Assembly (NCBI GenBank): GCA_047495785.1
Contig: JBLDXI010000033.1
Location: forward strand, 1,550,001-1,614,000
Reading direction: 5' to 3'
DNA: 64,000 nt
Origin: Lepidodermella squamata
Taxonomy: Eukaryota > Gastrotricha
A model generated the notes under the pieces. It searched no databases. It was given only the letters and a program-made list of their open reading frames with translations, and was not told the DNA's origin. Positions 11,197 to 22,668 of this stretch are shown one piece after another. Numbering within the stretch: the first letter of the stretch is position 1; each line of letters begins with the position of its first letter. Both the position numbers and the translations under genes were made by a program.

Positions 11197-11403
11197 ATGC
11201 GGAATACGGTGTCATCACTTTTATCACACATATTTTTATTGCATTTTCATGCGGCGCGGTGTAATGACGCATATTATTATTATACCGCATCTACATGTAT
11301 GGAAATAACATTATTAGAGGGCAAGCCGTATGAGAGCCACTCGTGCCAAGAAGCTATCCAGTTTCCGCCCGGAGCTGATGGTCAAGTAAAACTGGGTCAT
11401 TGA
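11197..11403 (+). CDS. possible short secreted peptide (68 aa)
   Basis: An ATG-initiated frame with a plausible leader (SLLSHIFLLHFHAARC) precedes a short Cys-containing tail (CNDAYYYY, STCMEITLLEG, SHSCQEA). It sits between two Ly6-like genes and could be a degenerate copy or the first exon of one, but it lacks the CC-x4-CN motif. No family recognised. Confidence 0.25.
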   Translation: MRNTVSSLLSHIFLLHFHAARCNDAYYYYTASTCMEITLLEGKPYESHSCQEAIQFPPGADGQVKLGH

Positions 11404-11739
11404 CACACACATTTACGAAAAATTGACCTACATACATCTATTTAGAGATCTATCGCCAGCAATAAAAAATCCAAAGGCAGAAAAACGCGTGCACCTTAAT
11501 AAATTGAAACAACGCGATGATATTCAAAATGCGAAAAATCATGTTGAATAAATAGTTTTATTGACAGAAAAACAAAGTTCCGTCACCCGATATTACAGCA
11601 AAATTCAGTTGATCATGACGTCGGAGCGATCGATTTTCACACCCGAATTTCGGAGCAAAAAATATGATGTCTCGTATTAATAGAATAAAGTAATGTTATT
11701 CCCGCAATATGTAAGTATATTAGGAAAACTTCGTCAGAT

Positions 11740-12282
11740 ATGAAGCTAAATCTTTACCCTTTCTTTCTGGTTATCAATATTTTAACTATGACAAAATTTA
11801 GCCAATCTGTGATTTGCTACATTGGTTATGGCGGCTCAAAAACGCATCCGATGTTGATGGAACAATCTGGATGTAGCGTTTGCGCGATTTCCCGGCATTA
11901 CAAAGTTCCGCCGTTCGACGTCGATTTGCCGGAAGATTCCGAAAATTACAACGAAGAGGCAGCCGCTTCGCCGGCAGCAGATACCAGCGACCAGCCGGCC
12001 GACGACAGCGATGCAATTATCGACAAACCACCGATTTTGTTAAAATCGTCTTACTCCTGCTTTGCGATAACTTCATCGCTCGAATCTTGCTTGTACAACT
12101 GCCGCGTTCTCCGGCGTAGTGTTATTTCAGCGTCGAACGGCGATGAATTTATCGGAGAGTGCCGGTGCTGTCAGGTTGATCTGTGCAACATAGGTATCAA
12201 ACTCACGCCAGGGTTGTGGACTCATATCGCCACTTCCTGCCTAGTGACAGCAGCTATGATTATTATTCTTACCGCTATGTAA
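11740..12282 (+). CDS. Ly6/uPAR-like GPI-type protein 4, acidic insert (180 aa)
   Basis: Single exon with leader MKLNLYPFFLVINILTM. Subfamily B: CYIGYGGSKTHPMLMEQSGC then CSVC-type motif and a HYKVPP stretch, then an inserted acidic, low-complexity linker (residues about 65-100: many Glu, Asp, Ala, Pro). The second half follows: SCFAIT, CLYNC, GECRCCQVDLCN. The C-terminal segment (CLVTAAMIIILTAM) is hydrophobic. The insert lies in a position corresponding to a finger loop and is absent from subfamily A. Confidence 0.75.
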   Translation: MKLNLYPFFLVINILTMTKFSQSVICYIGYGGSKTHPMLMEQSGCSVCAISRHYKVPPFDVDLPEDSENYNEEAAASPAADTSDQPADDSDAIIDKPPILLKSSYSCFAITSSLESCLYNCRVLRRSVISASNGDEFIGECRCCQVDLCNIGIKLTPGLWTHIATSCLVTAAMIIILTAM

Positions 12283-12991
12283 TTTTACGCCGCTATATCG
12301 ATTACTGTTTTTCAATAATAAAATTGATCAAGCTCCGCATCTCTCATCGGTGAGTCAGCCACTGTATTGGGAGCAGCTGTAACAATGATATTTTTGTCAA
12401 CAAAACACTGAGAACGCTGCCAAAAGCGCTTCTTGTTTTAATAATATATAATTGTTGGGTTGCTCGGTGGGTATATACTTCGTTATTAGAGATATTTCGT
12501 TCAGAAATATTGAAGCTCACAACATTTACTCAGCTGCCTGTAATAAAGTAAAGAAGTCATCGAATTATCAATGGCAGTTGACATGATGTAGTTCATGTGT
12601 TTCCCTAACCATTCTCAAAACTTCTCTTTTTAACGAGAATCAACATTTTAGTTTCGAAAATCATCGAAAATCCTAAAAAAAATTAGGAAATTATCCAAAT
12701 TTGTAATCAGAATATCTTTCAGCGGAACCTAATTTTAGATGAGCCAAAGGTCGCTTTTCGAAAATTTCTACGAAATGAATGAATTCTATAGTGAAGAATG
12801 CGTCTTATACAGAATTTTACGCTGAATTTAATGAGGATCTATTTCAAATTATTCTGATCAATCATGACATCCTTGAAAGTTTCGAAAAGTGGTTTTAGGC
12901 TCATTGATATTTCCAAAATTTGGTTACGCTACAAGTAAGACCCATTTTTAATTAATTATTTTTAGAATTTCAATTTTTTAAAACAGAACCA
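12283..12991. other. intergenic, AT-rich
   Basis: AATAAA near 12315 probably serves the gene to the left. No other feature was identified in this 0.7-kb interval. Confidence 0.5.
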
Positions 12992-13567
12992 ATGATTTTG
13001 GTATATTCGCCTCTCCTTCTGTCAGTTGTTGGATTGTTGTTGCTCCAGTTAGCGCAGCATTCCAATGCTGTATTGTGCTACGTCGGGTATAACCTTCGCC
13101 AAAATCCCGGCATTATGGAACAAGACGGCTGCAGTGTTTGCCGGTTGATAATTCGCTATAAATTACCGCCCGAGGTGATTGAAATGGCCGAAGCTGAGGC
13201 GGAAGACGGCAACGTGCAACTGCTAACAAATGACACCGAGGCGATGCAACTCCTAATGCAAGCTTTCAACGGATCTTTCGTGGTACCACTCACTGGTGAC
13301 AGCGCAAAAAACAAGGAGTATAAAGGCGACCCGGGTGAGCCTGTTCCGATACCTATGACGCCGCTTCACACGTGTTTCGCATCAACGGCGACAATGGAAA
13401 GGTGTCGAGCTACCTGCAAATCGATGCGGGCAAATTCGCCGCCGAATGAGTACATCCACGAATGTCGCTGCTGTGCGACTAATCTATGCAACAGTGGGAA
13501 CTTCCTTACTCTAGATTTACGGATTATTATTTTGGAGCTTTCATTCATTGCCGCATTGATTAGCTGA
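12992..13567 (+). CDS. Ly6/uPAR-like GPI-type protein 5, long insert (191 aa)
   Basis: Single exon with a strong leader (MILVYSPLLLSVVGLLLLQL). CYVGYNLRQNPGIMEQDGC and CRLIIRYKLPP match genes 4 and 6. A roughly 60-residue acidic linker with N-glycosylation sequons (NDT, NGS) separates them from HTCFASTATMERC, CKSM and HECRCCATNLCN. The end is hydrophobic (IIILELSFIAALIS). Confidence 0.75.
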   Translation: MILVYSPLLLSVVGLLLLQLAQHSNAVLCYVGYNLRQNPGIMEQDGCSVCRLIIRYKLPPEVIEMAEAEAEDGNVQLLTNDTEAMQLLMQAFNGSFVVPLTGDSAKNKEYKGDPGEPVPIPMTPLHTCFASTATMERCRATCKSMRANSPPNEYIHECRCCATNLCNSGNFLTLDLRIIILELSFIAALIS

Positions 13568-13568
13568 T

Positions 13569-13716
13569 AAATTCCTGGTATCTCTATCGTTCATCACTAA
13601 ATCTCTGCTTCGCGCTAAAGATCTGCTTCGCGCTAAATTCCTGGTATCTCTATCGTTCATCACTAAATCTCTGCTTCGCGCTAAAGATCGCGCTGCTAAA
13701 GATCTGCTTCGCGCTG
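13569..13716. repeat. 66-bp tandem repeat, two copies plus partial
   Basis: The unit starting AAATTCCTGGTATCTCTATC recurs at 13569 and 13635 with identical sequence over nearly the full 66 bp. It is followed by shortened pieces carrying CTGCTTCGCGCTAAAGATC. It lies in the 3' flank of Ly6-like gene 5, immediately after its stop codon. Confidence 0.85.
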
Positions 13717-14002
13717 AAATACTGTTGATTGACAAATAAAAACCTCTTTTTTAATTTTAAGGTGGAAAATTTGTAATTTTTTTATAGCGTATTAGGTCGA
13801 GGTTGTTGAGAGCTCTTGATGATTCTGTCAGCTGTCAAAAATCATTTGCAGTGTAACATATTCTAAATATGGTGTAATCGTTTATCATCGATCGCTAGAC
13901 AAGCGATGATGTGAATTTTACGACATGTGAGCTTTCCTAATATATTCAAGTGCTCGGAGAGATTCAGTGCTTATTTTTTCGTTACAAAATACTCGTCAAG
14001 AA

Positions 14003-14491
14003 ATGAAAACCAGTAATGACCTTTTAATTGTTGCTTTATTCGATATTTTAGTCATCCACCCTTGCTCGGCCATTTCTTGCTACATCGGAGCCGGATCTCA
14101 AACGCGTCAGCAAATCGTGGAGCAATTCGGTTGCCAAGTTTGCCGTTTCGTGCAGCGATACAAACTGCCAGATGGGGAAACTTCTCCTCCTTTGCCTCCT
14201 GCGACAACAACTACCAAGGATGGCTACGAGATAGTAGACAAAACGACCGGTTTTGATCCTATACCAAGCAAAGCCACGCTATTGATGCCGCAGTACACGT
14301 GTTTCGCCGGCGCTGCGACTACGCTGAAGCGGTGTTTGCGAACTTGCAGGGCGCTGAAATCGACGCTTCCGAAAAATGAGTTCGTCAGCGAGTGCAAATG
14401 CTGTACAACCAATCTATGCAACTCGGGCTACCGAAAATTGGCGAAATATGTTGTAACCTTGCTTTTCATTCCTCTCATTTTGACACTTTGA
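14003..14491 (+). CDS. Ly6/uPAR-like GPI-type protein 6 (162 aa)
   Basis: Single exon. ATG 14003 is preferred, since the frame upstream opens only with GTG. The leader is MKTSNDLLIVALFDILVI. CYIGAGSQTRQQIVEQFGC, CRFVQRYKLPDGE, a Pro/Thr-rich insert, TCFAGAATTLKRC, RTCRAL, ECKCCTTNLCN and a hydrophobic tail (YVVTLLFIPLILTL) place it in subfamily B with genes 4 and 5. AATAAA is at about 14510. Confidence 0.75.
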   Translation: MKTSNDLLIVALFDILVIHPCSAISCYIGAGSQTRQQIVEQFGCQVCRFVQRYKLPDGETSPPLPPATTTTKDGYEIVDKTTGFDPIPSKATLLMPQYTCFAGAATTLKRCLRTCRALKSTLPKNEFVSECKCCTTNLCNSGYRKLAKYVVTLLFIPLILTL

Positions 14492-15466
14492 AACGCGAAA
14501 AACTGCCGTAATAAATGCAATATTTGATTCAAGATTAGTCTGTTTTCCAATAGGTTGGTCAGTGGAACCGAGTCAATAGCACAGAACTATACCTAATTGA
14601 AATTAAAAGACGAAGCCTTGAGATAAGTTCCAGACAGTTTCGACATGAAGATACTGAAACCATGAAATAAGGAATTTGGTGTTTCACGCTTTCCCTATGA
14701 TCTGTATTTTTTATTATGTAATCGATAGATCTCACGTATTTTGCGCTATTAGCGGTCACATTTCGAGTCATATTGATGCCAGTAGAGCCGTTATCGATTT
14801 TACATTTTACAAATCAGTGATTTATCGGATATTAGTAGCCAAAAAGCCAGGGTTGGAAATGTTTTTACTTAGCTAATGGTACGTGAAATTAAAATCACAG
14901 GGTCAGTATCGATCAACGAAAGACAAAGCCGGAATCGAAAAAAATCAGAAAACTTTATTGGCTACAGTATATTCCTATTTAGTGCGACATTTAAATTAGT
15001 GCAGCGACCTCAATTTTAGTTGTGCAAATATTTTGATCCTTTATGAATTTTATTTTCTATAAACGTTTTTAGCGTTTAATAACGAGCCAGTTTTTCCACT
15101 CGCCGCCTACTTTAATGATTATCCATCATTGTCCGTTGGGATGCAGATTTCTGTCATGATGGAAGAGTCAAAATAACAAAAAAACAAGACCCATTTGAGT
15201 GCTTATTCGTGCTAATAATTTGTCAGACAAGATTTCCGTTTTTCACCGAGCTTTTATTACAAAAAATACATGCGCTTATGCAATTTCCGCCTGGTTAATT
15301 AGCCATTCTAGATTTCCGCTTCGACTGTTCACCCGCAGCTAACCCACTCAGTGTTGAGATGGAGGGCCCTTTAAACTAATAGACGTTATACCGAAAATTC
15401 AGTAAACCTCGATTTATAAAAAAAATATTTCCCGCAGGAATTTAATCACCCTGATTTATATTTGAA
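14492..15466. repeat. intergenic with second copy of dispersed repeat (14715-15050)
   Basis: This is a diverged direct copy of 8690-9060, including the GTCAGTATCGATCAA landmark at about 14901. No gene was seen. Confidence 0.45.
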
Positions 15467-15803
15467 ATGGCACGTTTCGCTTATTATACAGCTGTGGCCA
15501 TTATTGCCAGCCTAGCCCTGAGCATTAATGCTATGCCCATCATGGTTCCAGCGTCGGCACTGGGCGGTTCTCATCACAGGGGTGGTTCGATTTCACGAGG
15601 TGGAGACCCATTTGGCAACGACAATGCCAACATGTTCGGTAATTTTCATTCCTTTAAAATTATCCTCACCTAAGTTTCGATTTCCTTCAGGGAACCCATT
15701 CATGGAATCAGATGGCGAGATGCAGTCGAAGATTGATAAGTGCATGCAAACGTTCGGATCTATGGCGCTGTGCTCCGACCCTGCAAATTTGAACGTCTTC
15801 TAA
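15467..15803 (+). CDS. small secreted protein of unknown function (94 aa)
   Basis: Two exons, 15467-15638 and 15691-15803, with a 52-bp intron (GTAATT...TTCAG). The leader is MARFAYYTAVAIIASLALSI. The mature part is Gly/His/Ser-rich (GGSHHRGGSISRGGDP), then acidic, with two cysteines near the end (KCMQTFGSMALC). No family recognised. It could be a cuticle component, antimicrobial or signalling peptide; nothing in the sequence decides. Confidence 0.6.
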
Positions 15804-16181
15804 GTCTGCATATCTGTGACTTTCATTGCTTTAATAATTGCTTTTTGTCAGTTGAAATAATGATTGGCGGCCATATTTCTGCTTGAAATCACGCCCCATG
15901 ACAGATAGAAATAAACTAGTCGCTGGCATGACCTAAGAGACGCAGTTTTCTGTATCCTCTAACTTCAAAAATTGGAGGAGTGCTGAATCTATTTCACTGA
16001 CATTTTTCTAACTTATCCATAATAAATAACAAAAAATTATCGAAAAATAATATGAATTCAAGATCAAGGCTAATCAGTACCTACCTAATCGATAAAAATC
16101 TAAAATTCGAAAAAAATTAAAAACCACTGTACGAATTTGATATTTTAGCGTTCGCGAAATTCTGATTTTATTTCGTGCAAG

Positions 16182-17818
16182 CTATGAGAGTATAGCCGTA
16201 AAAATGATTATATCCATGAGTATGCTAACTAAAATAATGCTCAGGGCAACAGAAATATCAATAATTCGAATGACTTGAATTTTAAAGCCAAAAATATCGA
16301 TTCGTTCTTGCATTCGAGGCTGTTGTATTGTAACAAGAGCTGCCAGGGAGTACAATGTTAAAACCAGGCCAATTAAATGTTTCCCGACGACTAGATAGGT
16401 CAAGTAGACCGGCTCAGATGTTCGAGGAATGCCGTCCAATAGGAAATATGAGACTATTGTTGAAGCCAAGAGGGTGGTAACGCTGAGGGAAAGTCGTTCT
16501 GAAGCATCGGGAGGTATGATCAACGTTGCCAATTGAACTACAGCAGCTAGGTATGTCGGAAATAGTATCCTGTTCAGGAAATAGCTGGTTTTACGCCAGA
16601 AGATCACGGGGAACTCGATGATGAAAAATTGCCTATCCGCATCATAAAGTTGCTTCTGAACCGAGGCGTTCAGCAGTGGTAGCTCAAGCACCCAGATTTC
16701 AGACTCAGTAATAAATTCCAATTTTCCTATCACAAGAATCGAGAAATCCGAAACTTGATAATCTACGGTTCTATCGTGATCAACAGATGCGATGAGGATC
16801 GAACATGAAAGATGGTCGTACGGAAATCGTTTGTAGTTGAATCGCATGCAGGAGGTGTCGACCCGTCCAACTGATATTGAAAAAGCTTCAGCTTTGAATG
16901 GATATATTTGAATGTCGCGCATGTAGCTTGATGAAACAATGAAAAGATAGTAAAGATTAAACATGGAAATTTCATGAGTTAGACCAGTTACTTTGAAATT
17001 TTTCTACCCCAACCTTATACGCCGGAAAGGAAAGGAAGGAAAGGAAAGGAAAGGAAAGGAAAGGAAAGGAAAGGAAAGGAAAGGAAAGGAAAGGAAAGGA
17101 AAGGAAAGGAAAGGAAAGGAAAGGAAAGGAAAGGAAAGGAAAGGAAAGGAAAGGAAAGGAAAGGAAAGGAAAGGAAAGGAAAGGAAAGGAAAGGAAAGGA
17201 AAGGAAAGGAAAGGAAAGGAAAGGAAAGGAAAGGAAAACACAGCTGCACAGTGCTAGCTCAGCTTTTTAGTTATCAGCTGAAACGTTGTATAAAACCTTA
17301 TAAAACATTGACAAGCTTATTCGAGTTTCAAGACAGAGGCTAAACGATATTTTAAAAATTATATAAATTATAAAAGCATACTCGATTAGAGCCCATGCGT
17401 CTTGGTACGCGTTAACATGAGCGTAAATCGGGAACCAAATGGCATCTTTTGGCCGCGTAAAATAGAACTGTTCGACATAGCCGCTATTGTTAAGCTGCGT
17501 CGATGATGTGAGTGAAAGTTGCCGCAAAAATTCACTGCAGTCGCATGGCAGTGTCCACGAGACATCTAGCTCGACCAGAAGTGACAGTCTTTGCCTTGCA
17601 TCGTCGATTTCGATGAGCCTAAATAAGTTCAGCGCAAAACTAACATCGGTCTTGAATCCTGATTGATAAGCAGCTAAATTAGCCATGTTTTTCATTAGAG
17701 CAGTCGTGCAGAATTTTTCGAAATCATCCTCGACGGTAGCGGCGTTTTCAAGAAAGACTTGGCCTGACGCTAGGCGAAACAACTCCAAAGCTGCTGCTAG
17801 CGAGGTAATGCTGATCAT
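16182..17818 (-). CDS. divergent Cys-loop receptor subunit A (393 aa)
   Basis: Exons 17382-17818 and 16182-16926, one phase-2 intron. Signal peptide, extracellular domain with RQRLSLLVELDVSWTLPCD and AIWFPIYAHVNAY (loop A region), and a Cys-loop C-x14-C containing RFPYD. Four membrane segments follow: M1 ILFPTYLAAVVQLATLII, M2 about LSLSVTTLLASTIVSYFLL, M3, M4. The M3-M4 loop is only about 25 residues. There is no GSW loop B and no vicinal Cys pair in loop C, so it lacks the nicotinic agonist pocket. Its intron contains a 214-bp GGAAA microsatellite. It is the most diverged member of the local cluster (M2 preceded by PPDASERLS rather than PDRP). Ligand and ion selectivity unknown. Confidence 0.8.
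17024..17237. repeat. GGAAA pentanucleotide microsatellite
   Basis: About 42 near-perfect units of GGAAA lie within the intron of receptor gene A. The array is open in several frames on both strands and produces spurious 80-110-residue frames. Confidence 0.98.
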
Positions 17819-18073
17819 GTTTTTATTACAAATTTTCCATGCTTGCCAATAAATGCCAAAAAATCCGATATATGCAATTTTTTACATGGCTTCGAAGTAA
17901 AAAAGTTTGAATTATTTCCGGTAAATGAAACTCAAATTGGCATATTCATGAGTACGCGCGAGTTTTCTATCAATTGAGGCATAAAAATAATAGTGATTTA
18001 AGTGAGGGAAAAGCTTTTATTTACTTAATTCCGGCTCATTAGAGCTACAGCTTTCCACTCTCGTGTCATTTTC

Positions 18074-19290
18074 TCAAGTGATTATCAGCGAAAAGAATAT
18101 CGCGTCCAAGAGGATACTTATTGAAATTATAACAATCGCGACGAAAGTATCCAAAATCCGTATAAATTCCATTTTCTTGCCGCAGATTATTTTGATTCTT
18201 TGTTGCATTTTCGGTTGTTGTGCTACGGTGACTGTCGCCAGAGCATACAGCGTCATGACTACGCCAACCAACAGTTTTTCAACGATAAGGTACACGAAAT
18301 AAACGTGCTCTGATGTCTGCGGGATGGTGTTGAAAACCATGGCTAGCACGACGCTGGACGCTAGCACGACCGAAATGCTGAATGCAGGCCGGTCTGGAAC
18401 GTCAGGCGGCATGATCAAAGTAGCAATTTGCAGGACGTTAAGAGCGTAAGTCGGCAGAATGATGTTGCACAGGAAATAGTTGAATTTTCGCGTGAATTTC
18501 AGTGGAAATTCGAGGATAAAAAAACTTCCCAAACCTTGAACTGGCTGTTTTATGACCATTGCGTTGGGTAGAGGTGCCACAAACTCCCAAATTTCAGTCT
18601 CACCCATGAAGTTTATTTCACCTACAGGAAAGGTGTAGTAGCCAGTGATGTTGTAGTCGACAGTTTTGTTGAAGTCCATTGATACCATTAGAATCGAACA
18701 AGACAGTTCATCGAAAGGGAATTTCGTGAAAGAGAACCCTACACAGGCGGTGTCAATTCTTCCGACTGACGTTGAATAAGCCTGCGATTTGAATGGCAAA
18801 ACATGGACGTCGATCATATTACTAAAAAATAGTAACATTATTTAAAAAAGAACGGTTTTTTTGCTCACTTTGGTAAGACCCAGGTGTCTTCGTAAGCGTT
18901 AATGTGTGAAAGCACAGGGTACCAAATCGCCTCTTTCGGCCTGGGAAAGGAGAAATTGTCAACATTGTTGTTCGAATTCGCTGATTTTAGCCGCGAAAAT
19001 TCCTGACTGTCACAAGGTAAGGACCAGACTAGATCCATTTCAACGAATAACGAAAGTCGCTTCAGCAAATCATTGATCTCGATGAAGCGGAACATGTTGA
19101 AAATAACTTGAATTTCGGTTATGGCGCCCAATTGGTAGGCGGCAACATTTGCCATATTTTTAGACAAGCCGATCGGGCAGAATTGCTCGTAATCATTCTC
19201 GATGCTGAATGCATTTTCTAAAATAGGCCGATTACCCAAAGTTGCTTCCACAAGGACAATCGCAATTGATAGATGTTCAATAGAAACCAT
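18074..19290 (-). CDS. divergent Cys-loop receptor subunit B (389 aa)
   Basis: Exons 18869-19290 and 18074-18821 with a 47-bp phase-2 intron at the same place as in genes A, C and G. The start at 19290 is the first ATG; an upstream in-frame GTG was ignored. KRLSLFVEMDLVWSLPCD, AIWYPVLSHINAY, Cys-loop C-x14-C with KFPFD, M1 NIILPTYALNVLQIATLIM, M2 starting PPDVPDRPAFSISVVL, short M3-M4 loop and M4. It is 47% or so similar by eye to D-F in the membrane region. No canonical acetylcholine-binding residues. Confidence 0.8.
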
Positions 19291-19905
19291 GCTGTTAAAC
19301 TTCACATGTATATCAATAAATTCTTTTTATCATCATACAGGATCGACTCCGTCTGTAAAAATTAATTATTGGTAAAAGTTTAATATCCGATTTGTTGAAG
19401 CAGAACCTATCATTGCTAGCTTCCTGTGACTTGTAAGCAAACATCGTTGATACACTACTGCGATGCCCCACGACCCTAGAATTTTGAATTCTAGCTACTT
19501 GGTACCATCAGATAGGTAGACAACTTTTCGATGTTGGCTTCAATGACTTCTGATACAAAAAAATCAAAGATATGCAAAATCGATATTTGGAATCGATATC
19601 GGAACAATTTGCTGAAGAATTACTCCGAATGGGAAAATCTATGATGATCCACGATCCACGAAAAAAACCAAATTTAGGGAAAATTTAGTGGCGTGGCCCA
19701 AGATCAAAGGGCGGGCCATTAGAATTTCGAGTTTGAGGCAATGTTTGCGTATTGGTAAGCTCTATCGATTAGGCTTGAACATCTGGGAAAGACGCGATGA
19801 ACCTCGAAAAACCAAATTGTGGGAAAATGTATATGCTTAGCGCTATTAGAATTTCGAATTCGAGGCAATGTTTGCTGAAACAGACTCAGTTTGTAATTTT
19901 ATTAT
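19291..19905. other. intergenic with repeat traces
   Basis: It contains the inverted copy of the dispersed repeat core (19576-19602) and a 17-bp match (19523-19539) to the piggyBac-like element. No gene was seen. Confidence 0.5.
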
Positions 19906-21365
19906 TTACGACGTGATAATCAGGAAAAAGCTAAGATCGCTCAAAACAGACGCTGCAATGACGATGATAGCAGTTGCGATGTCTATAATACGACCAAGTT
20001 CAATTCGATAGCTCGTATAAGGCTTTGTTAAAATTGGCTTTTTAGAAAGGCAGCATAAAACCAGTGATTGAAGTGTTATGACTACGCCCATCAGCAATTT
20101 TGTCACTACGAGGTCACACAGGTAAACTGGCTCTGATGTCGCCGGAATAGCGCCGAATACCATCGATAAGATTACACTGGATGCCAAGACTACTGTGATG
20201 CTATACGTTGGCCGGTCTGGGAGTTCAGGGTCAAGAAGAAGAGTGCCCAATTGAAGAAAATACAAGGCATACGTCGGCAGCAGGATGTAGCTGACGAAAT
20301 AGAAGTATTTTCGCTTGAAATAAATCTTGAACTCAAGCGTTTGCAAGGTCATGTTAAAAGCGTCGGAATACGTCGATTGGCGGAACGACAGCGGTCGATT
20401 AACCGCCCAAACGTCTGTGTCGCCAACGAAATCACTAAAATCCAGGTAGGTGAACGAGGCAATGCGATACTTAACTATCTCGGCTGGTTCAAAAGGCGTC
20501 AGGATGATGCCGCAAGCCAGTTCGTCCCATGGAAATTTCGAGAAGGAAAATCCCGAGCAGGCATTGTCGATTCTGCCTTCACTGTAGATTCCAGATGATG
20601 AGGTAAATGGAAACACGGCTGAATCACCAACAGTCAGCCTGTTTAAAATATTTAATGTCAATCAAACAGGTAATAATTAAATGAATGAAATATTTTAGCA
20701 AATCAATGCAACTTGAGGTAACTTAGGACAAATTCGTGTTTTCCGAGGATTAAAAATCAGCATTAATTGCCGAAATTTGCATATTTTTAGCAACAATTAG
20801 GGGAAGATGACTTCCGATTGGTCTGCAAATTTGGGCCGATTCAAGACATTTCACCTAATTTTTTGGCAATTTTTAACTTTTTTGCATGAATGTTTGCTTA
20901 CTTCATGATATCAAAGCTGTCTCGGAATGCGTTTTTGTGGGTCAGTTTTGGAATCCAGACATCTTGGGGTTTGTAACTCAGAGTGAAAGATGACACGCTA
21001 TCGGGGCATGAATAGCTGGGATTCAACACATTCTCAGTGTAGAGCGTTTCACATAGCAGTGAGACGTTACATGGAATATTCCAATCGATAGTGGTGCCCA
21101 TGTATAGCGACAAGCGTTGCTCGAGGTCTGATATTTCAACCATGCGATGCAGGCTGATAGATATATCAACCGTTGTCTGGTCTGTTTGGCCTTCTCGGAA
21201 TGCAACTTCAACTGGGAGATTCCGTGAGGTCGTTATGGGACACAAGCGCTCGAAGATTTTCACCACCATTTGCGGATTGCTGAAATACCCTTGTGCATTA
21301 GTAGCCGAAGGGCAAATCGATTTGATAGCGGCAATACCGAGTAAAAGGTATCCAGATAGCATCAT
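19906..21365 (-). CDS. divergent Cys-loop receptor subunit C (398 aa)
   Basis: Exons 20902-21365 and 19906-20638; the intron is in the conserved position (phase 2). Leader MMLSGYLLLGIAAIKS. EQRLSLYMGTTIDWNIPC with extra cysteines before loop A (DVWIPKLTHKNAF), Cys-loop C-x14-C with KFPWD, M1 YILLPTYALYFLQLGTLL, M2 PDRPTYSITVVLASSVILSM, short cytosolic loop, M4. Loop C has no Cys pair. Confidence 0.8.
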
Positions 21366-21694
21366 GCCGTCTAAAAAACAGTCATCGATAAAAAATACTA
21401 AGATATGACCCTAAAGATAAATTAAAAAGAGAGAGCAGTCACTGTAATGAACGTAGTCATTTTATGTGCGCCGAAATTATTTATCAAGAGTTTTTGCTTT
21501 CTTAGTCGCGTGACCATTTTTCACTTGTCAAGAGCTCTATAAGAAGTACAGCCAAATCAACGCAGCTGATAAGTGATTTCGGGTGGCTATGTTACGACCC
21601 AAGTCCGAAAGCGACCACATCGCGGTCTGGTCGACCAGACCCCGACAGGGCATTACGCGTGTTCCACGCTCTGGTCGACCAGGATGCGACAAGC

Positions 21695-21967
21695 CTGCAA
21701 TCTCTCTTATGAAACACCCTTATCGCGCTTCGGCTTGCAGGTGTCAACCCAGGTACGGTGGGTTCCAAACCGAGAACAATGGGCGCGTTGAAATCACTGG
21801 GTGAGCTCGTGGCTCTCAAACGCAGTCGGACTCTGGCTCGTGCGCGCGTGTGTGTCAGAGCACGGCTGGACAATGCATTCCTTTGTTCTCGGTTTGGAAC
21901 CCACCGTACCTGGGTTGACACCTGCAAGCCGAAGCGCGATAAGGGTGTTTCATAAGAGAGATTGCAG
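21695..21967. repeat. perfect 85-bp inverted repeat with 103-bp spacer
   Basis: 21695-21779 and 21883-21967 are exact reverse complements. Each arm contains GGGTGTTTCATAA, the same core as the termini of the 3018-5779 element, suggesting kinship or nested insertion ends. Short TCTGGTCGACCAG palindromes lie just left of it (21625-21685). No coding content. Confidence 0.85.
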
Positions 21968-22668
21968 AAAAACTAGTCAAGCAACCAACAACCAACAACC
22001 AAGAAAGCAATAACTCTAGATGGATCATTTCGCGCACATAAAAGTATTACAATGACAGAGATCTCTCTTTTTATTCATGACGATTGATATGACGATCGCG
22101 CGTGCTTCCCGTTATTCGTTTTGCAGTCAAATACACAGTATTGCGATTATTTCAAAAATCAATTAAAAATAAACATCATGCTCCAAAAATTCCATGAAAA
22201 TTCCAGCTGGCTACTTGACGTTATTGGCACCTGCTAAAATATAATTTGCAATATTCGTAGAACTTGTGGTTTTCGCTATGATACATTTCTATAGGATCCA
22301 AAGGTCGCGTGAGTTTATTTTCACATAACAGGGCTAGATCGCGAGTTTCTTCAGCATTTTTTATTTATGAAAAACAGTAAAATAACCAACAATCATTTAT
22401 TTAGCGGATTTACGTTTGAGCGCTGCCTAGCCAGCCCGATTGATTGGAGGTGGAGCCGTAATGGATTATAATTGTATTGCCATCGCTCACTTCCGCTGTC
22501 AATCAGATCACTCAGCCATGGCTACCTTAGCCACATGCACGTAACACTCAATACTAATTAGCGGCGGGTAAATAAGCCCATGGTATTTTCGGGCTCCGAA
22601 TATGAGTCCAAAAAATGCTGCAGCTTTGGCTCATGGTTCTTGCTGTTTTTATTTGTCTCTTATATTAT

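Noticed and set aside
16972-17343. Open frames of 80-116 residues rich in FLSFP or KERKG
   Set aside because: They are translations of the GGAAA microsatellite in an intron, not genes.
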